In this document: positions 34,318 to 44,445 of the stretch, one piece after another
Layout: each line of letters begins with the position of its first letter
How positions within the stretch are numbered: the first letter of the stretch is position 1
Origin: Nocardioides hwasunensis
Lineage (GTDB): Bacteria > Actinomycetota > Actinomycetes > Propionibacteriales > Nocardioidaceae
Reading direction: 5' to 3'
NCBI RefSeq assembly: GCF_014779665.1
Contig: NZ_JACXYY010000007.1
Coordinates: 248,001 to 312,000 of the forward strand
DNA: 64,000 nucleotides
Notes under the pieces: model-generated
The model's database searches: none
The model's input: only the letters and a program-made list of their open reading frames with translations
What the model was told of the DNA's origin: nothing
Translations under genes and position numbers: made by a program

Positions 34318-35694
34318 ATGAGCGACGTCGAGCGCTGGGGCGCAGCGGCGACGTGGTCGACGGCAGCCGAGCTCAGCCCGATGCAGACGCTCCTGTGGCG
34401 CTCCGAGCGGCACCCGGTGCAGTCCTCGACGAGCACCGTGGTCATCGACCTCGACCGTGCGCCCGACTGGGCTCGCTTCGTGGCCGCGACGGAGTGGGGC
34501 ACCCGGCTCGTGCGCCGGCTGCGCCAGCGCGTCGTCGACCCGGTCGTGCCGACCGCCGCACCGACCTGGACCGACGATCCGACCTTCGACCTCGGCTACC
34601 ACCTGCGCCGCGAGCAGGTGAGCAGCCGGGAGGAGGTGCTGCAGCGCGCCGCGCAGATGGCGCTGCGCCCCTTCGACCGGTCGCGGCCGCTCTGGGAGGG
34701 CGTGCTGTTCGAGCTGCCGGAGGGAGCGGCGTACGTCCTCAAGATCCACCACGTGCTCGCCGACCCGCTCGGCACCGTGCAGCTGCTCGCGACGCTCCAG
34801 TCGGGCAGGCGCGGCCACACCGCCCGCAAGCCCGTGGGTGACGACCCCGCGCCGACCGGTGTCGACCCGGTCGACCTCGCCGTCTCCGGGCTCCGCGAGG
34901 AGCTGGCCGCGCTCCCGGACGCTGCGCGGACGACCGCCCGGACCCTCGGCCACGCCGTGACCCGCCCGCAGGCGGTCGTCGCGTCGGGCCTGCGCTACGG
35001 CGCGTCCGTACGACGGCTCCTGACCCGGGGAGCCCCTCAATCGCCGGAGCTGTCGCCGCGCACCGGGAAGAAGTGGACCTTCCTCACCCTCGACGCGCCG
35101 CTCGAGCCGCTGCGCACGATCGCCCGGCAGGGCGGCGGCACCCTCGACGACGCCGCGGTCGCGGTGGTGCTCGGCGGCCTGCGCCGCTACCACCGACGAC
35201 GGGGCAGCGACCCGACCGAGCTCCCCGTCGGCGTACGCGTCTCGCTCGACCGCGCCGACGACCTCGGCAATCGCTTCACCGCTGCGGCCATCGCCGGACC
35301 GCTCGCGATCGATGACCTCGTCGACCGGGTCGCCGCGGTGCGTGGCGAGGTGCTCTCGCTGCACACCGAACGGGCGCTCGAGGTGCTCGACGCCGCCGCC
35401 CCGCTGATGAACCGGATGCCTTCGTTCGTCGGTGCCTCCGCCCTCCGTGCCGCCGCCGCGCCGGACGCCTTCGTGATGACGCTGCCCGGGCCGCCGCGCA
35501 GGCGCTTCATGGCCGGGGCGCAGGTGCAGGGGATGTACGTCCTCGGACCGCTGCCCGGCGCCGCGCTGACTGTCGTGGTCACCACCGTCGGGGAGACCGC
35601 CTGCATCGGGGTCAACGTCGACGCGAGCGCGGTCGCCGACGTCGCAGCGCTGGAGGAGTGCCTGGCCCAGGAGGTCGACGCGATCGCCGGTTGA
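34318..35694 (+). CDS. WS/DGAT-type O-acyltransferase
   Basis: A 458-residue member of the wax ester synthase/diacylglycerol acyltransferase family. The active-site segment is KIHHVLADPLG, an HHxxxD motif whose usual final Gly is Pro. RSRPLWEGVLFE and DDLGNRFTAAAI correspond to the conserved PLW and (G/N)NR motifs. It would esterify diacylglycerol or fatty alcohol with acyl-CoA, the final step after the two upstream acyltransferases. It starts 61 bp after the HAD-PlsC gene, most likely in one operon for triacylglycerol or wax storage. Confidence 0.88.
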   Translation: MSDVERWGAAATWSTAAELSPMQTLLWRSERHPVQSSTSTVVIDLDRAPDWARFVAATEWGTRLVRRLRQRVVDPVVPTAAPTWTDDPTFDLGYHLRREQVSSREEVLQRAAQMALRPFDRSRPLWEGVLFELPEGAAYVLKIHHVLADPLGTVQLLATLQSGRRGHTARKPVGDDPAPTGVDPVDLAVSGLREELAALPDAARTTARTLGHAVTRPQAVVASGLRYGASVRRLLTRGAPQSPELSPRTGKKWTFLTLDAPLEPLRTIARQGGGTLDDAAVAVVLGGLRRYHRRRGSDPTELPVGVRVSLDRADDLGNRFTAAAIAGPLAIDDLVDRVAAVRGEVLSLHTERALEVLDAAAPLMNRMPSFVGASALRAAAAPDAFVMTLPGPPRRRFMAGAQVQGMYVLGPLPGAALTVVVTTVGETACIGVNVDASAVADVAALEECLAQEVDAIAG

Positions 35695-35707
35695 GGTGCC
35701 TCGCGCC

Positions 35708-36181
35708 TCAACCGGCGGACGAGGTCGGGCCGACGTAGCAGAGCATCCGGTAGTCGGCGCCCTCCTCGACGTTCACGAACCCGTGGCGCTCGTAGAAGCG
35801 GCGGGTGTCGGCGTCGACCTCGTCGACGTTGATGTGCATCTCCGGCGACCCGAGGTCGCGCACGAGCGCCCGCGAGAGCTCGAGGACCTGCGTCCCGATG
35901 CCGCGGTCGCGCAGGGCGGGTACGACGTAGAGCTCCTCGAGCTGCGACACCGGGCCGTCGAACCAGATGGCCGGGCGCAGGCTCACCAGGGCGAAGCCCA
36001 CAGCGCGGCCGTCGTCCTCCGCCAGCACCGCGACGATCGCGGGCAGCGCGAGGATGCGGGCGAAGCGCACCTCGAGCACGTCGACCTCGTCGACGTCGGT
36101 CTCGAACTCGGTGTTGAAGTCCCACAGCAGCCGCGCCAGCACGGCAGCGTCGTCGACGCTCGCGCGGTGTACGTCGCTCAT
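35708..36181 (-). CDS. GNAT family N-acetyltransferase
   Basis: A 157-residue acetyltransferase of the GNAT fold. The acetyl-CoA loop is VVPALRDRGIGTQVLE, with the preceding LEELYV strand and the C-terminal DADTRRFYERHGFVN motif. The substrate is unknown. It starts 10 bp after tadA ends, forming an operon with tadA and the TadA-associated gene. Confidence 0.9.
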   Translation of the reverse strand: MSDVHRASVDDAAVLARLLWDFNTEFETDVDEVDVLEVRFARILALPAIVAVLAEDDGRAVGFALVSLRPAIWFDGPVSQLEELYVVPALRDRGIGTQVLELSRALVRDLGSPEMHINVDEVDADTRRFYERHGFVNVEEGADYRMLCYVGPTSSAG

Positions 36182-36191
36182 CAGCGTCTCC

Positions 36192-36641
36192 TCAGCGGTG
36201 GCGGGCGAAGAACCGGTCGAGCAGCGCGGTGGACTCCTCGGCCAGGACCCCGGCCACCACCTCGGGCCGGTGGTTGAGCCGGCGGTCGCGCACGACGTCC
36301 CACAGCGAGCCGACGGCGCCGAGCTGGTCGTCGTACGCCCCGAAGACGAGGCGGTCGACCCGGGCCAGGACGAGGGCGCCCGCGCACATGGTGCAGGGCT
36401 CGAGGGTGACGACCAGGGTGCAGCCGGTCAGTCGCCACTCGCCGCGGGCGGCGGCGGCTGCGCGGAGGGCGACGACCTCGGCGTGGCCGGTCGGGTCCCC
36501 GTCGGACTCGCGCGTGTTGCGTCCGGTGCCGATGACGGAGCCGGTCTCGTCGAGCACGACGGCCCCGACCGGGACGTCGTCGCCCACCAGCGCGGCTCGC
36601 GCCTCGGCCAGGGCCAGGCGCATGGATGCCTCGTGGGTCAT
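36192..36641 (-). CDS. tadA: tRNA-specific adenosine deaminase
   Basis: A 149-residue zinc deaminase that converts A34 to inosine in tRNA-Arg(ACG). His53-Ala-Glu55 and Pro82-Cys83-x-x-Cys86 (PCTMC) form the catalytic zinc site. [16 protein letters not shown] fits the tRNA-deaminase branch. The ATG overlaps the end of the upstream associated gene by 4 nt. Confidence 0.95.
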   Translation of the reverse strand: MTHEASMRLALAEARAALVGDDVPVGAVVLDETGSVIGTGRNTRESDGDPTGHAEVVALRAAAAARGEWRLTGCTLVVTLEPCTMCAGALVLARVDRLVFGAYDDQLGAVGSLWDVVRDRRLNHRPEVVAGVLAEESTALLDRFFARHR

Positions 36642-37120
36642 GCAGACGTGAGCCCGACGGCGTCGTCGAAGAGCTTGCCGAAGCCGAGCCGGCGCGCGAT
36701 GTCGGAGAGCATCTCGTCAGGGTAGAGCTCGACGTCGTCGAGCAGCGCGCCCATGTCGATGGCATGCAGGCCGAGGTCGCCGAGCAGGTCGAGGTCGCCG
36801 GCGGGCACCTCGACGTCCTCGTCCTCCGGCGGTGGCAGGCCGAGGAAGTCGATGGCCGACTGGGCGAGCTCCCACTCGTCGGCCGCGGTGACGTCGGACA
36901 GCAGCACCCGCGTGGTCGAGCCGGCGACCCGGACGAGCACGAAGAAGTCCTCGTCGACCGCGACCATGCCGACGGCGCCGGACCGTCCCGAGACATGGCG
37001 CAGGGCGTGGCTCAGCGAGTCGATCGAGGCGAAGGCGGGGGAGGCGATGTCCTGCACCTGCCAGGCGCCGTCCTCGACGAACGCGGCCAACGCGAAGTCG
37101 ACCTCAGCGTGCTCCGACAC
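36638..37120 (-). CDS. tRNA adenosine deaminase-associated protein
   Basis: A 160-residue acidic protein of the actinobacterial family that accompanies tadA. A first domain ([16 protein letters not shown]...) is joined by an acidic linker ([11 protein letters not shown]) to a helical C-terminus ([36 protein letters not shown]). The function is not established. The GTG at 37120 has GGGGAGG 7 nt upstream, and the stop overlaps the tadA ATG, so a role with TadA is likely. Confidence 0.9.
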   Translation of the reverse strand: MSEHAEVDFALAAFVEDGAWQVQDIASPAFASIDSLSHALRHVSGRSGAVGMVAVDEDFFVLVRVAGSTTRVLLSDVTAADEWELAQSAIDFLGLPPPEDEDVEVPAGDLDLLGDLGLHAIDMGALLDDVELYPDEMLSDIARRLGFGKLFDDAVGLTSA

Positions 37121-37243
37121 GGACCCACCTCCCCAGGTTGTCCCGACCGCGCTCCCGACCTGTCCAATGTGACAGATCCCCGTCGCACCGCCAACCCTGT
37201 TCCGTCTCGATCAGGTCGAGCGCCGACCACTAGGGTGTGCCCC

Positions 37244-37885
37244 ATGCGCGTCAACGTGGTGAACCACCCCCTCGTCTCCCACAAGCTGACCGTCCTGCGG
37301 GACGAGCACACCGACTCCCCGACGTTTCGTCGGCTGACCGACGAGCTGGTCACCCTGCTGGCCTACGAGGCCACCCGCGAGGTGCGCGTCGACCCCAAGC
37401 CGATCACCACCCCGGTGGGCCCGACGACGGGCGTCTACCTCGCCCAGCCCAAGCCCATGGTCGTGCCGATCCTGCGCGCGGGGCTCGGCATGCTCGACGG
37501 CATGATGCGGCTGCTGCCGACGGCCGAGGTCGGCTTCCTCGGCATGGTCCGCAACGAGGAGACCCTCGAGGCGTCGACGTACGCCGAGCGGCTGCCCGAC
37601 GACCTGTCCGGTCGCCAGTGCTACGTCCTCGACCCGATGCTCGCGACCGGCGGCACCCTCGCCGCCGCCATCACGTTCCTCACCTCGCGAGGGGCCGACG
37701 ACATCACCGCCATCTGCCTGCTCGCCGCGCCCGAGGGCGTCGCCAACCTGGAGAAGGGGCTCGAGGGGCTCGACGTCCCGGTCACCGTGGTGACCGCCGC
37801 GCTCGACCAGAAGCTCAACGAGAAGGGCTACATCGTGCCCGGGCTCGGCGACGCCGGCGACCGGTTGTACGGCGTCGCCCAGTAG
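37244..37885 (+). CDS. upp: Uracil phosphoribosyltransferase
   Basis: Salvages uracil with PRPP to UMP. It has 213 residues, the family norm. The PRPP-binding loop is [13 protein letters not shown], and the uracil-binding C-terminal segment is [18 protein letters not shown] 37244 follows TAGGGT (37231-37236) by 7 nt, suggesting a leaderless mRNA. Uracil released by thymidine/uridine phosphorolysis could feed it, but it is 14 kb from deoA and no LacI-type site was seen here. Confidence 0.97.
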   Translation: MRVNVVNHPLVSHKLTVLRDEHTDSPTFRRLTDELVTLLAYEATREVRVDPKPITTPVGPTTGVYLAQPKPMVVPILRAGLGMLDGMMRLLPTAEVGFLGMVRNEETLEASTYAERLPDDLSGRQCYVLDPMLATGGTLAAAITFLTSRGADDITAICLLAAPEGVANLEKGLEGLDVPVTVVTAALDQKLNEKGYIVPGLGDAGDRLYGVAQ

Positions 37886-37896
37886 CCACCTCGGGG

Positions 37897-37955
37897 TAGT
37901 CCGCATCAGATTTCCGGTCGGACCGGGTCCGGCACCGGAAGATTGATGCGGACTA
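37897..37955. other. Long imperfect inverted repeat after upp
   Basis: TAGTCCGCATCA (37897-37908) and TGATGCGGACTA (37944-37955) pair perfectly. After a 3-nt mismatch the stem resumes as TTCCGG/CCGGAA, around a loop rich in CGGACC. It lies 12 bp after upp and 138 bp before pntA. Its outer end is not GC-rich and no T-run follows, so it does not look like a standard terminator. Confidence 0.75.
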
Positions 37956-38000
37956 TCGAGCGGTGGTGGCGACGCGCGGAGATGCGCGCCTGAGACACCC

Positions 38001-38028
38001 GTGACACACGTCTCGTTTTCGGTACGTT
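38001..38028 (+). promoter_or_regulatory. Candidate pntAB promoter
   Basis: GTGACA at 38001-38006 and TACGTT at 38023-38028, spaced 16 bp, give a plausible sigma-A-type promoter with a leader of about 58 nt before the pntA GTG. Confidence 0.45.
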
Positions 38029-38092
38029 GTGCCCCGGCCCGCACGCCGCTCCGGTCCCGACCAGGTCGGAGCCCCCCACCCAGGAGGCATCA

Positions 38093-39631
38093 GTGCGCAT
38101 CGGCATTCCCCGTGAGTCACGACCCGGCGAGACGCTCGTCGCAGCGACGGCGAAGACGGCCTCGCAGCTCGCCGCGCTGGGCTACGACGTGGTGGTCGAG
38201 CAGGGCGCGGGCGCGGCGGCCGACCAGCCGGACGGCGCGTTCGCCGACGCCGGGGTGCGGGTCGTGGCGGGTGACGAGGTGTGGTCGAGCGACGTGGTGG
38301 TGAAGGTGAACGCACCCACCGACGACGAGATCGGCCGGCTGCGCCCTGGTGCCACGGTCATCAGCCTGATGGCGCCGGCCCGCAGCCCCGAGCTGGTCGA
38401 GCGGCTGGTCGCGCAGGGCGTCACCGCCCTGGCGATGGACGCCGTGCCGCGCATCTCGCGCGCGCAGTCGATGGACGTGCTGTCCTCGATGGCCAACGTC
38501 GCGGGCTACCGCGCAGTGATCGAGGCCGCTCACGAGTTCGGCCGGCTCTTCACCGGCCAGGTCACCGCCGCCGGCAAGGTCCCGCCGGCGCGGGTCTTCG
38601 TCGTCGGCGCGGGCGTCGCGGGACTCGCCGCGATCGGTGCCGCCGGGTCGCTGGGTGCGATCGTCCGCGCGTTCGACGTGCGCCCCGAGGTCGCCGAGCA
38701 GGTCGAGTCGATGGGCGCACAGTTCGTCACCGTCGACATGGAGCAGGAGGTCTCGACGGACGGCTATGCCAAGGAGATGACCGCCGAGCAGGAGGCTGCC
38801 ACCGCCGCGATGTACGCCGAGGAGGCGCGCGCCGCCGACATCGTCATCACCACCGCGCTGATCCCCGGCCGCCCCGCACCCCAGCTGGTCAACGCCGAGA
38901 CCGTCGCGGCGATGCGGCCCGGCTCCGTCGTCGTCGACATGGCCGCGGCCAACGGCGGCAACGTCGCCGCGACGGTGAGGGACCAGCGCGTCGTCACCGA
39001 CAACGGCGTCACGGTGCTCGGCTACACCGACCTCGCCGGACGCCTCGCCGCCCAGACCAGCCAGCTCTACGGCACCAACATCGTCAACCTCCTCAAGCTG
39101 CTCACGCCCGGCAAGGACGGCGTGCTCACCCTCGACATGGACGACGTGGTCCAGCGCGGCATCGCCGTGACGCGGGAGGGTGAGCTCATGTGGCCGCCGC
39201 CGCCCGTGCAGGTGTCGGCCGCCCCGGCCGCACCCGTCGCCGAGACCGGACCCGGGGTGCCCGCGCCGGTCGAGAAGACGCCGCCGGACCCGCGTCGCAG
39301 GCTGTACGCCGCCGGGCTGGCCGCCGTCGCCTTCCTGGCGCTCGCGACGTCCGCGCCGGTGTCGTTCCTGCCGAGCCTCACCGTCTTCGTGCTCGCCGTC
39401 GTCATCGGCTTCTACGTGATCGGCAACGTCCACCACGCGCTGCACACCCCACTCATGAGCGTCACCAACGCGATCAGCGGCATCATCGTGGTCGGCGCGA
39501 TCCTCCAGGCACCGGTCGACAACCTCGCGGTCCAGCTGATCGCGGGGGTCGCCATCCTGCTCGCCAGCATCAACGTCTTCGGTGGCTTCCTGGTCACCCG
39601 GCGGATGCTCAACATGTTCCAGAAGGGCTGA
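38093..39631 (+). CDS. pntA: NAD(P) transhydrogenase subunit alpha, full-length
   Basis: A 512-residue proton-translocating transhydrogenase alpha subunit. Domain I binds NAD(H): residues 1-~370, with [17 protein letters not shown] near residue 170 and the mobile-loop sequence after it. A Pro-rich linker (~375-405) follows, then four TM helices (to residue 512). In many actinobacteria the alpha chain is split into PntAa and PntAb; here it is one polypeptide, as in E. coli. GTG 38093 has AGGAGG 5 nt upstream. It works with PntB to convert NADH + NADP to NADPH using the proton gradient. Confidence 0.95.
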   Translation: MRIGIPRESRPGETLVAATAKTASQLAALGYDVVVEQGAGAAADQPDGAFADAGVRVVAGDEVWSSDVVVKVNAPTDDEIGRLRPGATVISLMAPARSPELVERLVAQGVTALAMDAVPRISRAQSMDVLSSMANVAGYRAVIEAAHEFGRLFTGQVTAAGKVPPARVFVVGAGVAGLAAIGAAGSLGAIVRAFDVRPEVAEQVESMGAQFVTVDMEQEVSTDGYAKEMTAEQEAATAAMYAEEARAADIVITTALIPGRPAPQLVNAETVAAMRPGSVVVDMAAANGGNVAATVRDQRVVTDNGVTVLGYTDLAGRLAAQTSQLYGTNIVNLLKLLTPGKDGVLTLDMDDVVQRGIAVTREGELMWPPPPVQVSAAPAAPVAETGPGVPAPVEKTPPDPRRRLYAAGLAAVAFLALATSAPVSFLPSLTVFVLAVVIGFYVIGNVHHALHTPLMSVTNAISGIIVVGAILQAPVDNLAVQLIAGVAILLASINVFGGFLVTRRMLNMFQKG

Positions 39632-39634
39632 GTC

Positions 39635-41077
39635 GTGGTCTCGTTCGTGTCGGGCGCCTACATCCTCGCGGGCCTCCTGTTCATCTTCGCGCTCGCCGGC
39701 CTGAGCAAGCACGAGACGGCCCGTCGCGGCAACGCGTTCGGCATGGCCGGGATGGGTCTGGCGCTGGTCGCCACGCTCCTGCTCGTCCTCGACTACCTCA
39801 CCAACGACCTGATCGCCGACAAGGCCTCGATCTGGGTCGGGCTGGCGATCATCCTCGTCACCGGCACGGTCGGCGCCGTCATCGGCATCCGGCTGGCGCG
39901 CGGGGTCGAGATGACCGGCATGCCCGAGCTGATCGCGATGATGCACAGCTTCGTCGGCCTGGCCGCCGTGCTGGTCGGCTACAACACCTACATCGAGGTC
40001 GCCTCCTTCGGCGGGCACGCCGACGCGGTGCACAACGGTGAGGTGTTCATCGGCGTGTTCATCGGCGCGGTGACCTTCACCGGCTCGGTCGTGGCCAACC
40101 TCAAGCTCAGCGCGAAGATGAAGTCCGCGCCCGTGACGCTGCCGGGCAGGCACCTGCTCAACCTCGGCATCCTCGTGGCGTCGCTGGTGCTGATGGTCTG
40201 GTTCATGAACGCCGACGGCTGGAGCGGGCTCGCCCCGCTGGTGCTGATGACCATCCTGGCGCTGGTGCTCGGCTTCCACCTCGTCGCCGCGATCGGCGGC
40301 GGCGACATGCCGGTGGTCGTGTCGATGCTCAACAGCTACTCCGGCTGGGCGGCCGCCGCCGCGGGCTTCATGCTCTCCAACGACCTGCTGATCATCACCG
40401 GCGCGCTGGTCGGCTCGTCGGGTGCGATCCTCAGCTACATCATGTGCACGGCGATGAACCGCTCCTTCATCAGCGTCATCGCCGGTGGCTTCGGCTCCGA
40501 CGGCGTGGTCAGCGGCGAGGCCCGCGACTACGGCGAGCACCGCGAGATCCAGGCCGACGAGGTCGCCGAGCTGCTCGCCGGTGCCTCGTCGGTGGTGATC
40601 ACGCCCGGCTACGGCATGGCCGTCGCGCAGGCGCAGTACCCGGTCGCCGAGATGACGCGCAAGCTGCGCGAGCGCGGGGTCGACGTCCGCTTCGGCATCC
40701 ACCCCGTCGCCGGCCGGCTGCCCGGACACATGAACGTCCTGCTCGCCGAGGCGAAGGTCCCCTACGACATCGTGCTGGAGATGGACGAGGTCAACGACGA
40801 CTTCCCGAGCACCGACGTCGTGCTCGTGATCGGCGCCAACGACACCGTCAACCCCGCGGCCCTCGAGGAGCCCGGCTCACCCATCGCGGGCATGCCGGTC
40901 CTCGAGGTCTGGAACGCCCACGACGTCATCGTCTTCAAGCGCTCGATGGCCACCGGGTACGCCGGGGTGCAGAACCCGCTGTTCTTCAAGGACAACACCC
41001 AGATGCTCTTCGGCGACGCGAAGGACAAGGTCAACGAGATCGTCGCAGCCCTCGACAGCCGGGTGGGCGTGTCCTGA
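39635..41077 (+). CDS. pntB: NAD(P) transhydrogenase subunit beta
   Basis: A 480-residue beta subunit with about eight TM helices (residues 1-~265). The soluble NADP(H)-binding domain III contains [19 protein letters not shown] and [14 protein letters not shown]. It starts 3 bp after pntA and forms the proton channel and NADPH site of the complex. Confidence 0.96.
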   Translation: MVSFVSGAYILAGLLFIFALAGLSKHETARRGNAFGMAGMGLALVATLLLVLDYLTNDLIADKASIWVGLAIILVTGTVGAVIGIRLARGVEMTGMPELIAMMHSFVGLAAVLVGYNTYIEVASFGGHADAVHNGEVFIGVFIGAVTFTGSVVANLKLSAKMKSAPVTLPGRHLLNLGILVASLVLMVWFMNADGWSGLAPLVLMTILALVLGFHLVAAIGGGDMPVVVSMLNSYSGWAAAAAGFMLSNDLLIITGALVGSSGAILSYIMCTAMNRSFISVIAGGFGSDGVVSGEARDYGEHREIQADEVAELLAGASSVVITPGYGMAVAQAQYPVAEMTRKLRERGVDVRFGIHPVAGRLPGHMNVLLAEAKVPYDIVLEMDEVNDDFPSTDVVLVIGANDTVNPAALEEPGSPIAGMPVLEVWNAHDVIVFKRSMATGYAGVQNPLFFKDNTQMLFGDAKDKVNEIVAALDSRVGVS

Positions 41078-41086
41078 TGGGTCCCG

Positions 41087-42187
<1,101 letters not shown>

Positions 42188-42340
42188 GAGGGGTTCCCTG
42201 TTCTCGCGTTGCAGAAGTGGTCCACGAAATCAGCCCCGAACACCTGATGTGGTCGGGACCCCAGCCGGGAGCACTCTCGCACGACGAGGCCGGCTCTGGC
42301 GAGCACCCCCGTCCGACAGCCGGGCGGGCGAGGCCGAGGG

Positions 42341-43075
42341 TCAGCCCAGGTGGACGCCGGCGAACATGCCGATGAGGTAGGTGATCCCTATCGCGAGCAG
42401 GCCGCCGCAGACGTTGCGCAGCACCGCCGGCAGCCGCGGGCTGTAGCCCAGTCTGGCACTCACCGCGCCGGCGCCCGCGAGGGCGAGCGCCACGGTGACC
42501 ACGGTCGTGACGATCCGCGCGGGCTCGGGCACGAAGACCACCAGCAGCAGCGGGATCAGCGCGCCCAGGGTGAAGGCGACCATCGAGGCGAGTGCCGCGT
42601 GCCACGGGTTGGCGAGCGCGTCGGGATCGATGCCGAACTCGACGTGCGCGTGCGCCTGGAGCGCATCGTGCGCGGTGAGCTCCTCGGCGACCTTCTCGGC
42701 TGTCTCGCGCGAGAGCCCCTTGTCGACGTACATCCGGGTGAGCTCCTCCTGCTCGGTCCGGGGCATCTGCTCGAGCTCGCGCCTCTCCATCGCGAGGATC
42801 GAGCGCTCGGAGTCGCGCTGGGTGCTGACCGAGACGTACTCGCCGGCGCCCATGCTCAGCGCACCCGCCGTGAGCGCGGCGATCCCGGCGATGAGGATCG
42901 TGCTGCTGTCGTCGGTCGCGCCGGCCACGCCCATCACCACGCCGGCGGTCGAGACGATGCCGTCGTTGGCTCCCAGCACACCCGCGCGCAGCCAGTTGAG
43001 CCGGCCGGCGACGTCGTCGTCGACGTCCTCGTGCCAGTGCTGCGGCTCCTCGTCGGTGCCGATCTCCAGGCTCAC
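42341..43075 (-). CDS. VIT1/CCC1 family transporter
   Basis: A 244-residue membrane protein of the vacuolar iron transporter family. NWLRAGVLGANDGIVSTAGVVMGVAGA is the TM1 signature, and GALSMGAGEYVSVSTQRDSE is the TM2/cytosolic segment. An acidic, Glu-rich metal-binding linker (ERRELEQMPRTEQEELTRMY...) and three further TMs follow. It probably exports Fe(II) or Mn(II) from the cytoplasm in exchange for protons. The start is the GTG at 43075. Confidence 0.92.
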   Translation of the reverse strand: MSLEIGTDEEPQHWHEDVDDDVAGRLNWLRAGVLGANDGIVSTAGVVMGVAGATDDSSTILIAGIAALTAGALSMGAGEYVSVSTQRDSERSILAMERRELEQMPRTEQEELTRMYVDKGLSRETAEKVAEELTAHDALQAHAHVEFGIDPDALANPWHAALASMVAFTLGALIPLLLVVFVPEPARIVTTVVTVALALAGAGAVSARLGYSPRLPAVLRNVCGGLLAIGITYLIGMFAGVHLG

Positions 43076-43178
43076 CCCTCGATCCTCGTCCTTCGAGGGC
43101 CGTGGGGCAACGAAGGCGAGGCTCCACTGGCCGCCACCGGTCCAGCACCGAGCGCAGCGAGCGTGGCGGAGTGATGCC

Positions 43179-44324
43179 TCACAGCCCCAGGTCGCGTCCG
43201 ATCAGCATCTTCATGATCTCGTTGGAGCCGGCCCAGATCTTGGTGACCCGGGCGTCGCGCCAGGCGCGGGCGACGCGGTACTCGTTCATGAAGCCGTAGC
43301 CGCCGTGGACCTGCACGCAGTGGTCGAGCACGTCGTTCTGCACCTGCGAGGTCCACCACTTCGCCTTGGCCGCGTCGACCGGGGTGAGCTCGGACTTCGT
43401 GTGCGCGAGCACGCACTGGTCGACGAAGGCCTCGGTGACGTCGATGCGCGTGACGAGGTCGGCCAGCAGGAACTGGGTGTTCTGGAAGGAGCCGATCGGC
43501 TGTCCGAACGCCTGGCGGTCCTTCGCGTACTGGATGGTCTCCTCGAGGATCTGCTTGGCGTGGGCCAGGTTGGTGATGGCCGAGCCGAGGCGCTCCTGGG
43601 GCAGGAACTGCATCATCGAGATGAAGCCCGTGTCGAGCGGCCCGACCAGGTCGGCACCCGAGACGCGGACGCCGTCGAAGGCGAGCTCGGCGGTGTCGGA
43701 CTCGTCCTGCCCGACCTTGTCGAGCACCCGGCCGACGCTGAAGCCGTCCAGCGTGGTGTCCACCGCGAACAGCGAGATGCCCTTGGCCTTCTTCTCCGGG
43801 CTGGTGCGCGCCGCCACGAGGACGAGGTCGGCGGAGCCGCCGTTGGTGATGAAGGTCTTGGACCCGCTGATGATCCAGTCGTCGCCGTCGCGCACCGCGG
43901 TGGTCCGCAGGTTCGCCAGGTCGGAGCCGCCGCCGGGCTCGGTCATGCCGATGGCCGTCACCAGCTCGCCGGTCGCTGCCTTGGGCAGCCAGCGCGCCTT
44001 CTGCTCGTCGTCGGTGAGGTGCACGAGATAGGGGACGGTGATGTCGGCGTGGATGCCGACGCAGCTCGGCAGCGTCATGTTGACCTTGGCGAGCTCCTCG
44101 GTGAGCACCGCGTTGAAGCGGTAGTCGCCGGCCTCCGAGCCGCCGAACTCCTCGGGGATCTCCAGGCCGAGGAAGCCCTGCCTGCCGGCCGCGAGCCAGA
44201 AGTCACGGTCGAGGCCGTGGTGCTCGGCGTACGTCTCGAGGTGCGGGGTGACCTCGCGGTCCAGGAACTGCCTGACCGAGGCGCGGAAGGCCTCGTGGTC
44301 CTCGTCGTAGATCTCACGCTTCAT
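43179..44324 (-). CDS. Acyl-CoA dehydrogenase
   Basis: A 381-residue flavoenzyme that introduces the alpha-beta double bond in acyl-CoA. MTEPGGGSDLANLRTTA and DDWIISGSKTFITNGG are the FAD-binding signatures. The C-terminal QVHGGYGFMNEYRVARAWRDARVTKIWAGSNEIM fits the long-chain/FadE-like type; the catalytic base is presumably a Glu in that region or in helix G. The ATG at 44324 lies 7 nt after TAACCT, so it is leaderless-type. No electron-transfer flavoprotein gene is nearby. Confidence 0.94.
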   Translation of the reverse strand: MKREIYDEDHEAFRASVRQFLDREVTPHLETYAEHHGLDRDFWLAAGRQGFLGLEIPEEFGGSEAGDYRFNAVLTEELAKVNMTLPSCVGIHADITVPYLVHLTDDEQKARWLPKAATGELVTAIGMTEPGGGSDLANLRTTAVRDGDDWIISGSKTFITNGGSADLVLVAARTSPEKKAKGISLFAVDTTLDGFSVGRVLDKVGQDESDTAELAFDGVRVSGADLVGPLDTGFISMMQFLPQERLGSAITNLAHAKQILEETIQYAKDRQAFGQPIGSFQNTQFLLADLVTRIDVTEAFVDQCVLAHTKSELTPVDAAKAKWWTSQVQNDVLDHCVQVHGGYGFMNEYRVARAWRDARVTKIWAGSNEIMKMLIGRDLGL

Positions 44325-44417
44325 GGCGCAGAGGTTACCCGCCGGTCACTTCGCAGGCCCGATTGTGTGGAGAACCGTCCGCAGATGCCCGGTCGGGCGT
44401 ACCGTTGAGCGTGGGGG

Positions 44418-44435
44418 CTCGTTGTCGACAACGAG
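44418..44435. promoter_or_regulatory. Perfect 18-bp palindrome before histidine kinase 1
   Basis: CTCGTTGTC followed by GACAACGAG is self-complementary with no gap. It ends 10 nt before the GTG start and lies just after a possible -10 TACCGT (44400-44405). It is a likely operator or a 5' leader hairpin that also covers the ribosome site region. Confidence 0.65.
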
Positions 44436-44445
44436 GGAGCAGGCT

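Noticed and set aside
37886-38092. Small gene in the upp-pntA gap
   Set aside because: The space is filled by the inverted repeat and a candidate promoter, and no frame has a ribosome site or plausible composition.
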